The position numbers were made by a program, and so were the translations under genes. The notes below the pieces were generated by a model. That model was not told the DNA's origin. It did no database searches and worked only from the letters and a program-made list of their open reading frames with translations. A stretch of 51,984 nucleotides of DNA from an uncultured Muribaculaceae bacterium (GTDB taxonomy: Bacteria; Bacteroidota; Bacteroidia; Bacteroidales; Muribaculaceae). Below are positions 34,619 through 44,300 of the stretch, one piece after another; within the stretch, counting starts at the first letter, position 1, and each line of letters begins with the position of its first letter. The stretch lies in contig CAJTRT010000015.1 in NCBI GenBank assembly GCA_910579105.1, positions 1 to 51,984 on the forward strand, written 5' to 3'.

Positions 34619-36022
34619 TTAGAGGAAATACTGGCCGCGGGATTTCAGTATGCGGCGCAGGTCGGTGGTGTCTACGGCGTGAACGTCGGGACGGCTGGAG
34701 GCGGCGGCGAGTGAAGCCGCTATGCCGGCGGCCTCTCCTGTGACAAGGCACGGCGGCATTACGCGTAGCGACCCGTATGCCTCGTCGTCGGTCGAGATGC
34801 AGCGCCCGGCGGTAAGCACGTTGCGGAGGGTTTTCGGGGTGAGGCAGCGGTAGGGTATGCCGTGGCTCTCGCCGCGCCCGTAGTGGACGTGGGGCACGCC
34901 TTGCTTATGGATGTCTATAAAGTAGCAGTTGCGCCCGATCTCGTCGTCAAAACTTCTTCTGGCGCGCCAGTCGTCGCCGGTGAACAGATAGTCGCCTATT
35001 ATGCGCCGGCTGTCGCGTATGCCCGGGATGATGGCTGTCTTGACGATGAAGGCGTTCTTGAACGCGTCCGGGCGGAACTCTTTGAGCATTTCAAGGTGCT
35101 GGGCCGCTGTCCTGCGCCCGACGCGCATGGCGTCGGAGAGCTGGCGCGGGTCGGTGGTGTCCTTGATTTCTATATGGTTGGCGTTGAACTGGACCACGCC
35201 GGGTCCTACAAGGTTGTGGCAGCAGTGGGTGTCGAGCAGCGGGAAACGCCCGGTGCGATATGCCCGCGCGGAGGCGCTTTCGGGGTTATGGCCCGAGTGC
35301 AGTTCCGGTCCGCTGAGGTACGCGTCGGTGTCGACGTTGGCCACGGAGTAGCACAGCGTGCTTTTCTGCAACACGCCGTCGGAGTCCCCTTTGAGGTATT
35401 CGGCTCCGGCCCACGTCGCTATGTCGCCGTCGCCGGTGGCGTCGATTACGACTTTCGGGCGGTAGGCCGTGAGACCGTCCTTGTTTGCCACGATCAGGGC
35501 GTCGACAGTGTCGTCGGAAGACATTTCAACGGATGCCACTCGGGAAAAATAGAGCACCTCGGCTCCCGATTCCTCGACTATGCGGTCGTAGACGCTGATG
35601 AGGTATTCGGGATTTATCGTCACCCAGTCGAATTTGTCGGCAGGCTCGTGGGGGACTCCGGCTTTCGCCAGGCGGAACACCCTTTCGGCCAGGCCGCGGT
35701 ATATGATTTTCTCACCGTCGGTGAACGGGCACCACGCGGGCACCATACCTGAGGTGCCGAGGCCACCGAGGTTGCCGGTGGCTTCGATGAGCAGGGTCCT
35801 GCGCCCCTCGGATGCGGCGGCGACAGCCGCCGCGCAGCCGGCGGGTCCCCCTCCGGCCACGATTACCTCGTAGTCGTCGTTGACTTTGACCTTGCTGTCG
35901 CCGAGTTTCCGTGTTTTCAGTCGCGAGTTCCCGCCCCGCGCCGCCATCCCCTGCGGGAGGGCGGCAGCGGCGGACAGGAAAGCTGCGGTCTTCAAAAAGC
36001 CTCTACGGCTGCATGTTGACAT
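34619..36022 (-). CDS. Tat-exported FAD-dependent oxidoreductase
   Basis: This 467-residue flavoprotein has a twin-arginine signal: 'SRRGFLKTAAFLSAAAALP' (residues 5-23), so it is probably exported folded with its cofactor. The dinucleotide-binding motif is 'VIVAGGGPAGCAAA' (GGGPAG at 57-62), followed by 'LIEATGNLGGLGTSGMVPAW'. 'VIDATGDGDIATWAGAEYL' and 'LTAGRCISTDDEAYGSLRVM' match the PF12831-type FAD_oxidored family. It lies 80 bp after susD and 17 bp before GH3. It is a distant paralogue of the 28734-30581 protein but lacks the N-terminal beta-sandwich. The substrate is unknown. Confidence 0.82.
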   Translation of the reverse strand: MSTCSRRGFLKTAAFLSAAAALPQGMAARGGNSRLKTRKLGDSKVKVNDDYEVIVAGGGPAGCAAAVAAASEGRRTLLIEATGNLGGLGTSGMVPAWCPFTDGEKIIYRGLAERVFRLAKAGVPHEPADKFDWVTINPEYLISVYDRIVEESGAEVLYFSRVASVEMSSDDTVDALIVANKDGLTAYRPKVVIDATGDGDIATWAGAEYLKGDSDGVLQKSTLCYSVANVDTDAYLSGPELHSGHNPESASARAYRTGRFPLLDTHCCHNLVGPGVVQFNANHIEIKDTTDPRQLSDAMRVGRRTAAQHLEMLKEFRPDAFKNAFIVKTAIIPGIRDSRRIIGDYLFTGDDWRARRSFDDEIGRNCYFIDIHKQGVPHVHYGRGESHGIPYRCLTPKTLRNVLTAGRCISTDDEAYGSLRVMPPCLVTGEAAGIAASLAAASSRPDVHAVDTTDLRRILKSRGQYFL

Positions 36023-36071
36023 ACCTATCTAAACTATCTAACTTACTGTCTGTGTTAATCTGAGGTCTGGC

Positions 36072-36092
36072 GCTTGCCGGCATGTGGCAGGC
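36072..36092 (-). terminator. Possible attenuating hairpin after susD
   Basis: A 7-bp stem with one wobble (36072-36078 with 36086-36092) and 7-nt loop lies 10 bp past the susD stop. No T-tract follows. It may lower expression of the genes downstream relative to susCD. Confidence 0.25.
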
Positions 36093-36102
36093 ACGGGGAG
36101 GG

Positions 36103-37776
36103 TTATTCGAGATAGCAGTCGCTCCCTTCCCAGCCGGGGTTCTGTGTCAGCACCCCTTCGGAGAGCTGTATCTCGGTCAGCGGTATGGAGAGGAATCCAC
36201 CGGTCTCGGGACGGAACGTTACGCTTTTCTTGCGGGGTACCTTGCGGTCGTAGATCTGGATGTCGGTCTGGTTCTCGGTGATGAGGCGTTCGTCGTGCCA
36301 GCGGAGCAGGTCGTAGTAGCGTTCCCCCTCGAAAGCCAGCTCGAAGCGGCGCTCGTTCTTGATATTGTCAAGGGTGGCGGGAAGCGATGGGAGGTTGACG
36401 CGGCCACGCACGCGGTCGAAATAGGCCTGGGCTTCGGCACATTCCAGCTCCGCGCCCATCAGAAGCACGTCGGCGAAACGGATCAGGATGATGTCCTGCG
36501 TGTTGTTGAGCTGGAAGTTGGTCTCGGTCATGCTGTAAAGAGGCACGCTGTAATTGACAACGCTCTGCTTGGTCTCGTCGGTGTAGACGTTGATGGGGCA
36601 GTGCTTCTTGTTGATGTAGTATGTCTCCTCGGAAGCGTTGCCGCCACCTTTCATATAGAGGCGCATCTCGTTCTTGTCGACGCAGTTGATGACGGAGCCT
36701 TTCTTGCGTATGTCGGCATCGTCCCAGTCATCCCATAGTTTCGGGTTGACCGTGCCGAAGCCCCATCCCTGGCCGAAGGGGAAGGTGAGGGTGTAGTTGC
36801 TCTGTCCCCGGACTCCGTAATAGAGGCAGACCTGGTTGCATTTCTGCGAGATCACGTCCCAGGTGCCTATGGTGGAGTACTTGATCGCCATAACTTCCTC
36901 TATGTTGCCGTCGCCGGCCCAGTCCAGGCCGTTTTCAGAGGTATATTTGTAGTCCTGCACATGGCTGTACGGCCAGAGGTTGCGGAAGTCGGAAAGGAGG
37001 TCGTGACCGCTGTTAGCGACGCAGTCGGCGATGTATGCCTGTACCTGTGTCTTGGTTATCTCGCCGCCGTCGGTGGTCGGAAGGGCGTTGGTGTTGTAGT
37101 ATCCGGTGTAGAAGAGCCAGACGCGGGCCATCAGAGCCTCGGCAGCCCAGCGGGTCATGCGTCCGTTTTCCGATCGGGGCATGTCGGTCACCTTGGTAGC
37201 CGGCATCTTGTTGATGGCGGCCACGAGGTCGGAGGCGATGAACGCGTAGGTCTCGGCAGCCGGATTCTTGGGGATGTTCACGGCCTCCGGGGTGGTAACC
37301 AGCGGCACTTCGCCGAACATGCGCGAAAGGTCGAAGTAGAAGAAGGCGCGCATCATGCGGCACTCCCCCTCGACGGCGTCGCGGTGTTCCTGTGAGTCCC
37401 ATTCGATATTGTCCATCTGGCTCAGGAGGAAGTTGGCGCGGTAGATACCCATGTAGCGTGCGCGCCAGCTCCATCGGAACATATCCTCGCTCGATTTCTT
37501 GAACTGGTCTATGGCCTTGCACGACTTGTCGGCGTTGTCGCCGCCCCCGAAGCAGTTGTCGCTCATGAGTTCCGAGATGAAGTACGAGAAGCCGAGTGGC
37601 TCGCATCGTCCGATCATCGAGTAGACGCCCACCAGGAGCTGGTCCATGTCGTCGGGGTTCTTGGGGAAGTTTGAGGTGTCCTTCTTGGTGAGGTTCTCGG
37701 TGTCGAGGAAGTCCTCGCAGCCGGTTGCCGCTACCATGCAGAAGAGTATGGCGATTATTGAAAAGAACTTTTTCAT
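36103..37776 (-). CDS. susD: SusD/RagB-family glycan-binding lipoprotein
   Basis: This 557-residue protein has lipobox 'VAATGC' with Cys20, followed by 'EDFLDTENLTKKDTSNFPK', a typical SusD N-terminus. Helical tetratricopeptide-like repeats follow, with 'RMMRAFFYFDLSRMFGEVPLV' at about 135-155. The C-terminal SusD domain includes 'NERRFELAFEGERYYDLLRWHDE'. SusD is an outer-surface lipoprotein that caps SusC and captures oligosaccharides. It lies 30 bp after susC on the same strand. The symbol is used as a family label. Ligand specificity is inferred only from the neighbouring GH16 and GH3 enzymes. Confidence 0.93.
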   Translation of the reverse strand: MKKFFSIIAILFCMVAATGCEDFLDTENLTKKDTSNFPKNPDDMDQLLVGVYSMIGRCEPLGFSYFISELMSDNCFGGGDNADKSCKAIDQFKKSSEDMFRWSWRARYMGIYRANFLLSQMDNIEWDSQEHRDAVEGECRMMRAFFYFDLSRMFGEVPLVTTPEAVNIPKNPAAETYAFIASDLVAAINKMPATKVTDMPRSENGRMTRWAAEALMARVWLFYTGYYNTNALPTTDGGEITKTQVQAYIADCVANSGHDLLSDFRNLWPYSHVQDYKYTSENGLDWAGDGNIEEVMAIKYSTIGTWDVISQKCNQVCLYYGVRGQSNYTLTFPFGQGWGFGTVNPKLWDDWDDADIRKKGSVINCVDKNEMRLYMKGGGNASEETYYINKKHCPINVYTDETKQSVVNYSVPLYSMTETNFQLNNTQDIILIRFADVLLMGAELECAEAQAYFDRVRGRVNLPSLPATLDNIKNERRFELAFEGERYYDLLRWHDERLITENQTDIQIYDRKVPRKKSVTFRPETGGFLSIPLTEIQLSEGVLTQNPGWEGSDCYLE

Positions 37777-37806
37777 TGTTGCGTTATTTTTTGGCTGGTA
37801 AGCGGT

Positions 37807-40800
37807 TTAATATTCGATGTTGAGTCCTACCATATAGCTGCGCGAGCCGGGATAATAACCCAGGTCTATGCCTGACGCCCAGTTGTCGCCGCCTCCGTAG
37901 CCGATCTCGGGGTCCATACCGGAATACTTGGTGAACGTGAACGGGTTCTGCACCGCTCCGTAAAGGCGCAGTTTCGACAGCGGCAGCCGCGGGAACAGCT
38001 GTTTGAAGTCGTAGCCGAGGGTTATGTTGGTTATTCGGAAGTAGTCGCCGTCCTCGATGTAGAGATCGCTGACATACTGCCAGTTGATTGCCGATCCGCC
38101 GACGGCGGGGAGGCGGTTCGACGTGCCCTCGCCATGCCAGCGGCCGAGCATCTCGGTGGTGTAGTTGTCGTAAGGCTTGTCGGTGCCCGAGCGGTAGGAG
38201 CGCGCGATCTGGTTGCCGGCCACTCCGTAGCCGGTAAGGGAGAAGTCGAGGCCCTTCCATCCGAGCATTATGTTCACGCCGTAGGTGATGTCGGGGTAGG
38301 GGTTGCCTATCGAGGTGCGGTCCTCCGGGGTGATGGCGCCATCCTTGTCGCGGTCTACAAAGATCACGTCGCCAGGTTTGGCTGCCGGCATGATGGGCTT
38401 CCCTGTCGCCGGGGAGATGTAATTGTCGATCTGTTCCTGGTTCTGGAATATCCCGGCCGTCTGGTAGCCGTAGAAGTATCCGAGGGGATGCCCCTCTTCG
38501 GCGCGGTAGAACGAGGTGGTGTTTTGGGCAAGGATTGCCGCGGTTCCCTCGATCAGGCCGTTGCCGTTGGCGATGCGGAGCACTTCGTTCCTGTTGTGTG
38601 CCAGGTTGGCCGACACGCTGTATGTGAAATCGCCCACGCGGTCGTTCCATGAAACCGACAGTTCCACGCCGGTGTTCTTTATGTCGCCTCCGTTGACGTA
38701 GGGAGCGCCTGTGCCCCATATACCCAGCGCGGTAGGCTGCACGAGCCAGTCGAGGGTCTTCTTCTCGTACCAGTCGAATGTGAAGCCGAGGCGGTTGCCG
38801 AGGAAGCGGGCGTCGAGGCCTATGTCGGTCTGTCGGGAGGTTTCCCATTTAAGGTCGGGATTGCTCATGATATCGGGGTAAGCGCCGATGGTCGGGTGTG
38901 CCTTGTCGTCGCCGAAGTAGTACCAGGCGGCATTGGTGGCGTTGCCGAAAGCGATGGTCGAGAGATAGCGGAACGCCGGTATGTTGCAGTTGCCGTTCTC
39001 ACCCCAGGAGGCGCGGATTTTCAGCATGTCGAGCCAGTGGCTCTGTCCTTCCATGAATTTTTCCGCGGCGATGTTCCATCCGGCCGAGAAAGAGGGGAAG
39101 TAGCCCCAGCGGTGGCCCCGGGCGAAGTTGGATGATCCGTCGGCGCGCATTATCACCGACGCCATATAGCGGCGGTCATAGTCGTAGTTCACGCGGCCGA
39201 ACCAGCTGACGAGCTGGCCGCGGCTCCAGGGCGCGCCGGAGAGGGTGGTCGAGCCTGACGCGATGGTCTTCACGTTGCTCAGCCACGCGTAGTCGAAGCT
39301 GTCGAACTCGCTGTCGCGGTTGGAGCCGTTGAGGTCCTGTCCAAGGCCCCACTTCTCCACGGAGTTGCCCAGGAGAACGTTGAGGTGATGCCCCTTGATG
39401 GTGAAGTCGTAGCTCAGCGTGTTGTCCCACGACCATTGCAGGCCGTTGCCGGATCCTTGTCCGACGCGGTCGGTCTTCGAGTATGTTTTCTCGTTGATCT
39501 GGTATTTCGGCACGTATTCGCGCGATGTCCAGCCGTTGTAGGCGAAACCGAAGGCGCTTTTGAACGTCAGGCCTTTGATGGGTTCGAGTATAAGGTAGAG
39601 GTTGCCGCGGGCGTTGTAGTTCTTGCTCTGTGAGAAAGAGCGCAGGTAGTACATCTCCGCCAGCGGGTTGGTCTCGTCGGTGTCGATGAGCACCGGCCAC
39701 GCGTATTTCTCGCCTGGGATTTCCCATACCGGGAACAGGGGCGACGCGCAGAGGGCGTTGCGCACGTCGTTCCAGTACATATTGCCCGTGCCCTGCGTCA
39801 TTCCTTTGGAATTGACGTGGGCCATGGTCAGTGTCTGGCCGAATTTGAGCAGGTCGCGGTCGGGCCGCTTCACCACGATGTGCTCCGAGTTGAAGCGCAG
39901 GGTGTAACGCTCGTATCGCTGCTTCACGTCGTCGGCCTTTACACCGATGGTCGGGGTCTCGGAGGAATAGCTTATGCCGAGCGAGTATGTCGAGCGCTCG
40001 CCGCCCCCGTCAAGGCCGAAATTGTAGCCCTGTTTGAAGCCGTCTTTTTTCTGAATCTCGTCAAGCCAGTTGGTGCCGGTGAACTCTCCGCTCTGAATCT
40101 CGTCCCAAAGGGGCACGTTGGCGGCGAAATCGGCATCTGTCAGCCCGGTCTCCTTCATCAGCATCACATACTGCTGGGCGTTGAGCGGGGTGACGGTCTT
40201 GGGAATCTCCTGCCAGCCGAGGTACATGTTGAAATGGGCGTTCACGCGTTCTTTCCCGCCTTTCTTCGTGGTTACGAGAATCACGCCGTTGGCCGCCCGC
40301 GCGCCGTAGATGGCGGCCGAGGCCGCGTCCTTCAGCACGTCGATGCTCTCGATGTCATTCGGGTCGAGCAGGTTGAGGTCGCCTCCGGCCACGCCGTCGA
40401 TGACAACCAGCGGCGACGAGTTGTATATGGTGCCGAGTCCGCGGATATTCACTTTGAAGCCGTCGCCCGCCTTACCCGTGTTCTTCACGATGTTGACGCC
40501 AGGAGCCTGGCTCTGCAACGCTCCGTAGGCGCTCATGGTGTTCTGCTTGGCGATGTCGTCGCCTTTGACCTGGAGAGTGGCGCCTGTCACGAGCTTTTTC
40601 TGCTGCACTCCGTAACCGATGGCGATCACCTCGTCGAGCACGTTGTCGTCAGCCTCGAGCGTGATGTCGATATTCGGGCGCCCGGCGACCTTGACTGTGG
40701 CTGTCTTGTAGCCGATGAAGCTCGCGGATATTTTCGACTTGTCGGACAGCGTCAGCGAGAAGCGTCCGTCGGCGTCGGTGGTGGTGCCGTTACGAGGGTT

Positions 40801-40983
40801 GCCGCTCTCGGCGACGGTTGCTCCTGGAAGTGGTTCTCCTGAGCCGTTGACGGTGCCGCGCACGGTGATGTCGGCAGCCGTTACCGAAAGGGTGATCGCC
40901 GGCGCGATGAGCGCGGCGGCCAGCAGGCGGCGCGTCCAGAAATGGAAGCGGCTCGCTGTGGCTGTTTCAGATGATGGATTCAT
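37807..40983 (-). CDS. susC: SusC/RagA-family TonB-dependent transporter
   Basis: This 1058-residue outer-membrane protein has a signal region (about residues 1-36). A carboxypeptidase-regulatory-like domain follows (about 40-113, 'VNGSGEPLPGATVAESGN'). The plug (about 120-235) contains 'DEVIAIGYGVQQKKLVTGA', then 'PLVVIDGVAGGDLNLLDPND' and 'DAASAAIYGARAANGVILV'. The rest is the 22-strand barrel, ending in aromatic 'VGLNIEY'. It imports oligosaccharides using TonB energy and works with the SusD lid. It opens the minus-strand block, and repeats at 41168-41216 upstream are candidate sites for the HTCS. The signal peptide has an unusually long, Ser/Thr-rich front before the hydrophobic core. Confidence 0.95.
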   Translation of the reverse strand: MNPSSETATASRFHFWTRRLLAAALIAPAITLSVTAADITVRGTVNGSGEPLPGATVAESGNPRNGTTTDADGRFSLTLSDKSKISASFIGYKTATVKVAGRPNIDITLEADDNVLDEVIAIGYGVQQKKLVTGATLQVKGDDIAKQNTMSAYGALQSQAPGVNIVKNTGKAGDGFKVNIRGLGTIYNSSPLVVIDGVAGGDLNLLDPNDIESIDVLKDAASAAIYGARAANGVILVTTKKGGKERVNAHFNMYLGWQEIPKTVTPLNAQQYVMLMKETGLTDADFAANVPLWDEIQSGEFTGTNWLDEIQKKDGFKQGYNFGLDGGGERSTYSLGISYSSETPTIGVKADDVKQRYERYTLRFNSEHIVVKRPDRDLLKFGQTLTMAHVNSKGMTQGTGNMYWNDVRNALCASPLFPVWEIPGEKYAWPVLIDTDETNPLAEMYYLRSFSQSKNYNARGNLYLILEPIKGLTFKSAFGFAYNGWTSREYVPKYQINEKTYSKTDRVGQGSGNGLQWSWDNTLSYDFTIKGHHLNVLLGNSVEKWGLGQDLNGSNRDSEFDSFDYAWLSNVKTIASGSTTLSGAPWSRGQLVSWFGRVNYDYDRRYMASVIMRADGSSNFARGHRWGYFPSFSAGWNIAAEKFMEGQSHWLDMLKIRASWGENGNCNIPAFRYLSTIAFGNATNAAWYYFGDDKAHPTIGAYPDIMSNPDLKWETSRQTDIGLDARFLGNRLGFTFDWYEKKTLDWLVQPTALGIWGTGAPYVNGGDIKNTGVELSVSWNDRVGDFTYSVSANLAHNRNEVLRIANGNGLIEGTAAILAQNTTSFYRAEEGHPLGYFYGYQTAGIFQNQEQIDNYISPATGKPIMPAAKPGDVIFVDRDKDGAITPEDRTSIGNPYPDITYGVNIMLGWKGLDFSLTGYGVAGNQIARSYRSGTDKPYDNYTTEMLGRWHGEGTSNRLPAVGGSAINWQYVSDLYIEDGDYFRITNITLGYDFKQLFPRLPLSKLRLYGAVQNPFTFTKYSGMDPEIGYGGGDNWASGIDLGYYPGSRSYMVGLNIEY

Positions 40984-41108
40984 GGCTGTATGATTGGTTT
41001 TGATTTTTCACGGTCTCGGTCGCGGGATTGCCGGGTCTGTGCCTGAGGCTGCCTACGTTTTCTTTCACGCGCTGGCCGCATAGGGGAGATGCCCTGGAAT
41101 CTCGTTGG

Positions 41109-41116
41109 CAAAGTTA
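41109..41116 (-). promoter_or_regulatory. Candidate -7 box for susC
   Basis: On the minus strand TAACTTTG matches TAnnTTTG. There is no good TTTG 19-21 nt upstream. This is what one expects at an activator-dependent promoter, though it is not proof of one. Confidence 0.45.
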
Positions 41117-41167
41117 GTGATTATAGGTGTGGCGTGTCTGCTTTATATGCGCGCTAATCTTCGGGGA

Positions 41168-41216
41168 TTGTCGGAATGGTTGCGGGAATGGGGAGAATAG
41201 TTGCGGAAATGTAGAC
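41168..41216 (-). promoter_or_regulatory. Putative HTCS operator upstream of susC
   Basis: On the plus strand three related 11-mers occur: TTGTCGGAATG (41168-41178), TTGCGGGAATG (41180-41190) and TTGCGGAAATG (41201-41211). The last two are 21 bp apart, about two helical turns. Read on the minus strand, the promoter-distal end is GTCTACATTTCCGCAA, which matches 13 of 16 positions at 45435-45450. The proximal edge is 51 bp before the susC -7 box. Direct repeats upstream of a promoter suit an AraC-type activator. Binding is inferred. Confidence 0.55.
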
Positions 41217-41265
41217 ACAGGTGTTTTTCTCTGTGTCGCAGAGGCGGTGTTTCGTGAATGTGTAG

Positions 41266-41273
41266 TAATTTTG
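41266..41273 (+). promoter_or_regulatory. Candidate -7 box for the HTCS gene
   Basis: TAATTTTG matches TAnnTTTG about 53 bp before the GTG start. The -33 element is poor. Confidence 0.4.
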
Positions 41274-41325
41274 GAGCGTCTTACATGCTTGAGGACTCCA
41301 TTTAAGCTAATATACCCGCGATACC

Positions 41326-44300
41326 GTGAAAATAAAACTATGCCAATGTTTCAAGGCGGCTGTTTTGCTGGCTGTTTATGTCGGTTTTGTCGCCTCCGCG
41401 TCAGCGATGCAGGCTCCGGCCGGGCCGGCCGGCAAGCTTTTCGCCGTCTCTAATTCGCATATCAACAAAATATGCCAGGATCACCTCGGCTACATATGGC
41501 TCGCGACTGACTACGGGCTCACGAGGTTCGACGGCTCGGAGACTGTCACCTTCACCCGCACTTCCGAAGCGGGATCGCTTCTGAGCAACACCGTGCTGAC
41601 GGTCATGGAGGATAGCGAGAACAATCTGTGGGTCGGCACGACCGACGGCATACAGAAATTCGACCGCTCGACCCTGACGTTCGCCACGCCGAGGCTGAGT
41701 TATCCGAATGTGCCTGATTTCAGCTATGTCAATTCCATAATAGAGGACCGCAAGGGGAACATATGGTTCACGACGTCGCGTTCCGGCGCAGTCTGCATCC
41801 GCAAGGGAAACCCCGAGCCGGTATGCTATATGACGACTAACTCGCGGATCTGTTCCAACAAGACGACGGTGGTGTTCGAGGACAGTTTCGGGAACATATG
41901 GATAGGGTCAATGGATGCCGGGGTGACGATTTTCAACGGGTCGACCAATTCGATGACCACCCTCAGCCACGACCCGGATGATCCGACCTCGCTGTCAAGC
42001 AATATGATTTTCACTATCGGGCAGACTAACGACGGGAGGCTTTTCATCGGGTCGCTTGACGGGGGCATAGACGCTTACGACTATCGTTCCAACCGCGTGA
42101 CCCGCGACGCGGTAAGTGTCGAAGGAAATGTCTATATCCTGAGAAATTCTCCCGATGAGGACGTGATGTATATCGGCACCGATGGCTGCGGTCTCAAAAA
42201 GTACGATGTCGCCTCGGGCACTCTTTCAGATGTGGGGATCGCGGTGAAGGAGTTTAATCCGTCAAAGGCGAAGATCCACGACATACTCACCGACCGCCAG
42301 GGCAATCTGTGGCTCGGCGTGTATCAGAAGGGGGCGCTGATGGTGTCGCGCGACGCGGAGGACTCGATGGTGAACTACGCGTATTCGCCGTTTTACCCGT
42401 CGCTGAATATAGGCACCGAGCCTGTGCTGTGCGTTCTCCAGAGCAGCGACGGGGCTTTGTGGGTCGGCACGGACGGCGACGGGATATACCGGGCATCGGC
42501 ACCTGGCGCTCCGATGCGCCATATCGCTTACACCGACTCGGACGCCGGAACCATTCTCGCCATTTTCGAGGATAGCCGCGGGACGATATGGGCCGGAAAC
42601 TATCTCAACGGACTGTCGCGCTATGACGCGTCCACCGGGACTTTCACGCCGGTGGCGCTCCCTCTGCCTGATAGCAACGGAGGGCGAGTGAAGGAGGTTA
42701 ACGCCATCGCGGAAGATGCCGACGGTAATTTGTGGATCGCCACGAACGGCGACGGGGTCTGCATATATGACCCGCGGAGCGGCTCCACACGTTTCTATTC
42801 CCACGATCCCTCGCTTAGTGATTCCAAACAACTGTTGGGCAACGCCATACACACGATATTGTTCTCCGCCGACGGCAAGGCCTGGATCGGTACCAGCGAT
42901 TCCGGCCTGTCGTGCCTTGACCTTTCCACCGGGCGCTTCGAGCATTACAACACATCCAATATGAGGCTCAGCAACAACTGCGTGTTCGCTCTCTGCCAGG
43001 ATGTCTCAGGAGCCGTTTGGGCGGGTACGCGCATGGGACTCAACCGGATTCAGAACGGCCGCACGCAGGTGTTCAACGAGACTAACGGGTTGCGTAACAA
43101 CTTCATTTACGGAATAACGGCCGATCGGAACGGCAATCTTTGGCTGAGTACTGGCGATGGTGTGTCGATGTTCGATCCCAAGACTATGGAGTTTGACAAT
43201 TCTATGCCGACAGACCTTGTCGCTTGCAGGGAATTCAAACGTAATTCGGCTTGCGGCGGACTTGACGGCAGGGTTTATTTCGGAGGTGTGGGCGGCCTGT
43301 TTTCCTTTATGCCAGGCGTGCGCACCGCTCCCCGCAAGCTGTTGCGTGTCGCTTTTAACTCACTGACTGTGATAGATAAGAACGACGGTGCCGCGGCCTC
43401 CGATGGAGCCGAATCGGTCATCCCGGTTCATGACGGGGAGGATGTGGAACTGACATACGAGCATAACAGCTTCACGGTGTCTTTCGGCGCTGTCGAGTTC
43501 TCACACCCTGAAAGAGTAAGTTATTCCGTCATGCTCGAGGGGCATGACAACGGCTGGATCCTGCTTCCGCCCGGAGCGAGGACGGCGACGTATTCCAGCC
43601 TGCCCCCCGGGGACTACACTATGCGCGTAAAGGCCTCAATCGGCGACTACAAGCCATTGGAGAAGGCAATGAGGCTGACAATATCCCCCCCTATTTATCT
43701 AACACCCTGGGCGAAAGTGATTTATGCGGTTCTTGCGATATTGTTGGTGCTTTTCGGGGTAAAAGCAGTGAAATGGCGCGTCAGGGAGGAGGAGCGACGT
43801 AACCGCCAGCTAATGCAGGCGCAGACCGCCGAGCAGAAATTGCAGTTCTTCACGGACATATCCCACGAGATACGCACTCCGCTGACCATGGTGTTGTCGC
43901 CGCTTGATTCCCTGCGCGACAAGATACGCGACAAGCAGGCCTTGCGGACAATTGACACTATGCGCCACAACGGCGACCGCATATTGCGCCTGATTGACCA
44001 GATCATGGACTTGCGACGGCTGGATAACAACCAGATGAAACTTGCCGTCGGTAATGTCAACGTGCGGGATTTCATCGCGGGGGTAGCCGCGGCCTTTGAC
44101 AATCTCGCCGGCCAGCGCGGCATAGAGTATTCTGTCTCTATTGACCAGAATGTGCCGGAAACGCTCATGCTGGATGCCGACAAGGTGGACAAGGTGGTGT
44201 TCAACGTACTATCGAACGCGTTCAAGTTCACCCCTGACGGGGGGCGAGTTTCTCTGACAGGGAGGATTGAAGACGGGATGTTCGCGATCCGTATCGCCGA

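Larger units (their letters stand above)
40984..41325. other. Divergent intergenic control region between susC and the HTCS gene
   Basis: These 342 bp hold no gene. They contain a -7-like box for susC (41109-41116, minus), a -7-like box for the HTCS gene (41266-41273, plus), and three copies of a TTGCGGAAATG-like repeat at 41168-41211. The susC leader would be about 120 nt and the HTCS leader about 45 nt. Confidence 0.7.
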
